Shown here piece after piece: positions 59,556 through 64,000 of a DNA stretch of 64,000 bases. Under the pieces are notes generated by a model. It was not told the origin of the DNA, did not search any database, and worked only from the letters and a program-made list of their open reading frames with translations. The DNA is from Homarus americanus (taxonomy: Eukaryota > Arthropoda > Malacostraca > Decapoda > Nephropidae): the NCBI RefSeq assembly GCF_018991925.1, contig NW_024735145.1, positions 182,501-246,500 of the forward strand, in the 5' to 3' direction. The translations under genes and the position numbers were made by a program. The stretch's first letter is position 1, and each line of letters starts with the position of its first letter.

Positions 59556-59775
59556 GTAGTCAGTTCTAATAGGCCCGGCCCCCTAGTCCCATTACGCCCC
59601 AGTCCTATAAGGCCCTAGTTTTAATAGACTTGACTCGTAGCCTATTAGAGGTAAGGGACTATTACCAGCTGAATAAAATAGCCTTGAATGGGTTAATAGG
59701 ATTCATTCTTAATAGGCCCCAGAACTAATAGGCCCCAGCACTAATAGTCCCCAGTACTAATAGTCCCCAGACAGA
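59555..59775. repeat. Tandem-like copies of CTAATAGGCCCCAG motif
   Basis: agttctaataggccc, agtcctataaggcccta, ttaataggccccagaactaa and ctaatagtccccag recur about eight times. Related to pieces at 17.4, 36.9 and 56.0 kb. Confidence 0.75.
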
Positions 59776-60164
59776 CTCAATGGCTAGATTAGGGGCCTGT
59801 TGGGACTTGGTGAGGGAGGGGTCCAGGTGACTTGCAGCACGGTGGGTAACAGTGACACACTCTGCTGGTGGTCCTGGTGAAACACCTCAACCTTGGTGAA
59901 GACGACCTCAGGTGACGGTGGAGGAGTTGCACACAGCAGCTCTTGACACTGATTCTGGCCCTCTGGACACGCTCTCTACCTGACCAGCCCCCTCCCCTCT
60001 CTCTCTCTCTCTCTCTCTATCTGTCTACCTGACCAGAGACCACCTCCTCTCCCTCTCTCTACCTGACCAGCCCTCGCTCTTTCTCTACCTGACCATCCGC
60101 TTCACTACCTGTCCATTTCACCTGGTTGGACTCTCGCTATGTTCAGCCGTCCATCATTCCTCTT

Positions 60165-60219
<55 letters not shown>

Positions 60220-60736
60220 GAGGTCACACGGCCTTAACGGTGTTGTGGTGGAGGAGGAGAGGCCACAAACACATTACCAAGATACAGGAAAATGCTAATA
60301 CTACTGTGTGTTAATTTAGTGAGGGACAAGTGGTCAGACTCGTTCCTCCATTCACCAACACCTAGATGGAATGCGTATGCCCGGTCCGTTTTGGGTTCGT
60401 GTCCATTCTCGTACCCCAACCAGCATCAATGGACACAGCCACTCATCATCAGCCATTGTCAACACACACACACACACACACACACAAGATATACTCCACC
60501 ATTTCTCACCTGTCCATTCGTTCTTTCATTACCTTTATTAACATTTGGCGGGATTGTTACACTGGACTGATACACTGCCTATACCACCCCCCTGTGTGTT
60601 ACTGAAGATATCATAGCTACAGAGTCACTACTACAAAGTCCTCAAACTGGTCCTGTAGAAATAACCTCCCTCCCCCCCCCTTCCTCCCCTCACCTGTGCC
60701 ATACCCATGAAAATTACCTTACCTATGATGACGTGC

Positions 60737-60777
<41 letters not shown>

Positions 60778-61340
60778 ATTCGTCGTAATGTAATGTTGCT
60801 GCGTAAATCATCTACAACAGAGTCGATGTTTCAGTACTTCTGATAGACAGCCCCGGGAGGTAGTATATTCCACAAGGACACCCACTCAACCTTCACACCT
60901 TCCCTCTCCCTCCCCCACTCAGCCCCTCTCACCCTCCCTCTTCCCTACCCCCCTCCTCCTCACCTACTCCCCCTCCTCTCCCCTCCCTCACCCCTCCCCC
61001 TCACGCAAAAACCTGAGCGAGACTTGTAAAGGTGTGACTCTGTTCGACCAGTACACCTGGGGGCGACGCAGGTGCTGATGACTTCTACCTGTTGGTGTGG
61101 CCAGAATGATGACGTTTAGGGTGGTGTAAGTAGAGGGTGTGGGTGGGTGGGTGGAGGAGGAAAGGTGGGATGTGGGTGAGTGTATGGAGGAGGGTGTGGA
61201 TAGATTAAGGGAGGAAGGGAGAAGTGTTGTGTTGGTGGGTGGAGAGGCGTGGTGTGGGCGGAGCTGACGTCTGGAATGCTGTCAGTAGTGGGTGTAGGGG
61301 GGTGGGTGGGGTACTGACTGGCTGTTTTGGTGGTATGTGG

Positions 61341-61392
<52 letters not shown>

Positions 61393-61870
61393 AGCATTAA
61401 TAATGAGGTTACCACACATCAGTCAGAGCGAGTTTTTCTTGGGTCAGTTTCCAGCTTTACCTAACCTAAAACGTGTGCAAATGTATACACGTACATACAT
61501 ACATGCATACATACATACATACAAGCATAGTGGGTGTCTTTGTGTGTATTTGAGCATGTTTGGTTGGGTTGAGTGTGTTTCGAGTGTATTTGGATCTGTT
61601 TAAGTATGTTTGGGAGCGTTTCAGTGTATTTGAGTGTGTTTAAGTATGTTTGGGTGTATTTGAGTGTTTCAGTATGTTTGAGAGCGTTTGAGGGTATTTG
61701 CGTGCGTTTTGATTGTGTTTGGGGGAATCATGTAGCACCTTTGTCCACGCGCCGCTTCAGTGTTACCTTGGCAGACCGACCAAGATCCTGAGTGTCTGAA
61801 ATCCGTACGGTAATTGGTCGAGTTTGTTATTTATTTTTTCCGTCCGAACCTGAGAACGTGAAATCATAGC
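59776..61870. other. Ptp10D intron, microsatellites, no exon recognised
   Basis: (CT)n at 59998-60019, (CA)n at 60167-60216 and 60463-60485, (GT)n at 60739-60776 and 61344-61388, C/T-rich 60895-61005, CATA repeats at 61488-61522, and a degenerate tttgagtgtgtttgggtgta repeat at 61525-61720. Confidence 0.65.
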
Positions 61871-61874
61871 GGAT

Positions 61875-62036
61875 CACCTGAAGATTAGACACACCTGGAT
61901 ATTTCACCTGAAGATTAGACACACCTGGATATTTCACCTGAAGATTAGACACACCTGGATATTTCACCTGAAGATTAGACACACCTGGATATTTCACCTG
62001 AAGATTAGACACACCTGGATATTTCACCTGAAGATT
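61875..62036. repeat. 30-bp minisatellite made of a foldback-element terminus
   Basis: Unit cacctgaagattagacacac plus ctggatattt, five perfect copies and a partial one. The cacctgaagattagacac word is the terminal sequence of the foldback family. Confidence 0.95.
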
Positions 62037-62097
62037 AACCAATCTAACATAATTAATCCAGGTAAAATAAGCTGGGAGAGTCTAATCTTCAGGTGAA
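62023..62097. mobile_element. Short foldback element, same family, no TTAGG core
   Basis: Starts ttcacctgaagatta and ends taatcttcaggtgaa, with aggtaaaataagctgggaga inside. Its left end is the last unit of the 30-bp array. Confidence 0.75.
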
Positions 62098-62335
62098 TTA
62101 ACATATGTAGTTACATTTAATTCTCCTGTGCACAGACAGACAAGCACAGACGGGAAGACAAACAGACAGATAGACAAACACAGACAGACAGAGACATATA
62201 GACAGCTTCACGGTGAGCAACTGACCCAAGAGACGCAAGGTTTTTTTACCAACCGGTGACTGAGGCAGTTCAATAACGACTAACACTCAGAATTATTTTT
62301 TGTACGTGTCAATAATATAATAATTACGGTTATGA

Positions 62336-62337
<2 letters not shown>

Positions 62338-62402
<65 letters not shown>
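62338..62402. repeat. (TA)n microsatellite
   Basis: About 32 units. Confidence 0.95.
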
Positions 62403-62405
<3 letters not shown>

Positions 62406-63068
62406 CACACTATACCATAACAGCACTATAGAACCTTTACATCTCATCACTCCCACAACACCATTACAGAACCATACCAGACCGTTATACCACGCCATCA
62501 CCACACCACACCGTCCCCCCCCTCACCTCCCCTCACCTTGACAAAACTATTTCAAGTCACCGACCAGAAAATCGAACGAGGAAAGTTTCAACAAAATGGA
62601 ATTATTGAATAAGAAGAATGACTCGGCTTGTGGCCCTGTTGTGGTCTGTTGCCTTCACATAATGGCTCTAATACTCTACTGGGGGGGGGTGGAGGGGTTA
62701 TTTGGTTAGGTTTAAGTTGATGTGAGTCATACCTTACCTTGTTTTAATTAGTTTTTTTTTGTGTTGGGTTTTAAGGTGTGGGTTGGACTAGGTTGGGTTT
62801 GGTTGTTGCGATTTTGGATTTATTTCAGGAGTAAAGTACAGCAATAGTAGTAGTAGTCAGGTAGAGTAGTAGTAGTAGTAAAGTAAAGTCCTTAAGGGGA
62901 TGAACCTGTTTTTACCTGATCTCTCTTCCTCCTCTTCTCCATGACCAGAGTTGACCTCCTTTGGCACCCACACAGTCGACCTGACCCCAACGTGCTCTCA
63001 TCAGGTCACCGCTCCTCTGGGTCGAGAGAGAGAGAGAGAGGTTTTGTGAAAGACATCATCACTGTTAA

Positions 63069-63070
<2 letters not shown>
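62403..63070. other. Ptp10D intron, no exon recognised
   Basis: TTAGG-like words near 62700-62810 and AGT repeats at 62843-62882. 62941-63005 is unique and open but does not resemble a fibronectin domain. Confidence 0.5.

Positions 63071-63071
<1 letters not shown>

Positions 63072-63147
<76 letters not shown>
63072..63147. repeat. (GT)n microsatellite
   Basis: About 37 units. Confidence 0.95.
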
Positions 63148-63148
<1 letters not shown>

Positions 63149-63269
63149 CATTTACCTGAGTGGCCGTCACACAAAAGAATTTCACCAGAGTGTTATCAAG
63201 TCACAGAGAGTGAAAGTGACGCCATTGGTGAACTATTATTATTATTGTTGTCCAGTAGGTATAGTTATT

Positions 63270-63504
63270 ATCCCCCCTCCCCTCCCGCTCCTCTCACCTC
63301 TCAACCTCCCTCCCTCTCACCTCTCAACCCTCCCCTCACCTCTCAACCCCTCCCTCACCTCTCAACCTCCCTCACCTCTCCCCTCCTCTCACCTCAACCC
63401 ACTCCTTCTCACCTCTCAACCCCCTCCCCCAACACCTATCATCATCATAATGTGTATGTATGTATGTATGTATGTATGTATGTATGTATGTATGTATGTA
63501 TGTA
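63270..63504. repeat. CCTCTCAACC repeats and (TATG)n
   Basis: Degenerate ctcacctctcaacccctccc units at 63280-63425, then TATG about 13 times at 63451-63504. Confidence 0.95.
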
Positions 63505-63837
63505 CGTTGTTCACTAGCCACAGGTGTTAAGGTCTTCGTACAGTGGCTAGTGATAAAGTCAGCTATTGAGAAACGACCACAAAACACCTCCTATTATATA
63601 ACATTCAACCTGGAGTGATTTTGTTTATTTTTATATATTTTTTTTATCATTTTTTTTTCTTCCGTTTAATAAGTTCAAGTCCTAGTTGTGAGGCAGCAGA
63701 AGGGGGGAACTTTCAACTCCTGCTGGTGGGGCTGAAGGTGGTGTTGTGTGGAAGGTAGAAAGTTATTTTAATTATCTTCGCCCTCCCCTCTCTTTAACTT
63801 TCACGCCCTCGATAATAAGAGGTATTCGGTAATGTCG

Positions 63838-63945
63838 TTTTATTTCACTCGTTATTCTATTTGTTGCTTCACTCGTTGGTCTACTCGTCACTTCACTCGT
63901 TGGTCTACTCGTCATTCTATTCGTTACTTCACTCGTCACTCCTCG
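63838..63945. repeat. 24-bp repeat
   Basis: Unit cttcactcgttggtctactc plus gtca, about four copies with variants. Confidence 0.85.
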
Positions 63946-64000
63946 TAGGGTTGACTGATGTAAGGTTTAATGACGATGGTGGGGTGACCCGAGGCCTTTC

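Noticed and set aside
59910..59990. Possible next phosphatase exon reading VTVEELHTAALDTDSGPL after an AG
   Set aside because: No pyrimidine tract before the AG, no donor before the stop, and no continued similarity to a fibronectin III domain.
62941..63010. Open segment after ccatgaccag as a phosphatase exon
   Set aside because: In the phase required by exon C it hits TGA at once.

Overview
This is eukaryotic, intron-rich nuclear DNA, most likely from an arthropod and probably a decapod crustacean. Three things point there: degenerate copies of the arthropod telomere pentamer (TTAGG/CCTAA) scattered through the window, a very heavy load of di-, tri- and tetranucleotide microsatellites and GC-rich minisatellites, and two metazoan genes that look arthropod. 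The species cannot be fixed from the sequence alone. There is no prokaryotic gene organisation, no rRNA and no CRISPR.

Two genes can be read with confidence, both on the + strand. The first, at 11497-14965, is a complete seven-exon gene for a secreted peptidyl-alpha-hydroxyglycine alpha-amidating lyase (PAL). It encodes 365 residues with a signal peptide, all three zinc-ligand histidines, the catalytic Arg/Tyr/Arg set and both disulfide pairs. This enzyme does the second step of C-terminal amidation of neuropeptides. The second, from 54005 onward, is the N-terminal part of a receptor tyrosine phosphatase of the Ptp10D/Ptp4E type. Three exons encode about 210 residues of the extracellular fibronectin III region; the rest of the gene lies beyond the right edge. 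A possible short leader exon lies at 42027-42064.

The rest is repeat-rich and mostly without recognisable genes. 1-11 kb is AT-rich and holds a cluster of perfect CRE octamers (1.8-2.2 kb), a CT-rich minisatellite (4.06-4.92 kb), a foldback element (5.04-5.21 kb), a LINE remnant split by a Tigger/pogo-like element (5.68-6.36 kb) and a second reverse transcriptase fragment (10.19-10.43 kb). 15-30 kb is mostly unique AT-rich DNA with TTAGG-like tracts and one tRNA-derived element. 30-53 kb is a dense series of minisatellites (20-31 bp units), long pyrimidine/purine tracts, and a family of small foldback elements whose cores are TTAGG-like repeats. 53-64 kb is the Ptp10D-like gene and its microsatellite-filled introns.

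The most interesting observations concern splice sites. The acceptor of the third Ptp10D-like exon is the last unit of a 12-copy tandem array in which most units carry a branchpoint-like motif, a pyrimidine tract and an AG. PAL exon 2 is enclosed by a near-perfect 67-bp inverted repeat, one arm of which is the exon's own 3' splice site, and its donor is followed by four more donor-like sites at exact 11-nt spacing. Also notable are the foldback family with telomere-like cores and several short dispersed motif families.
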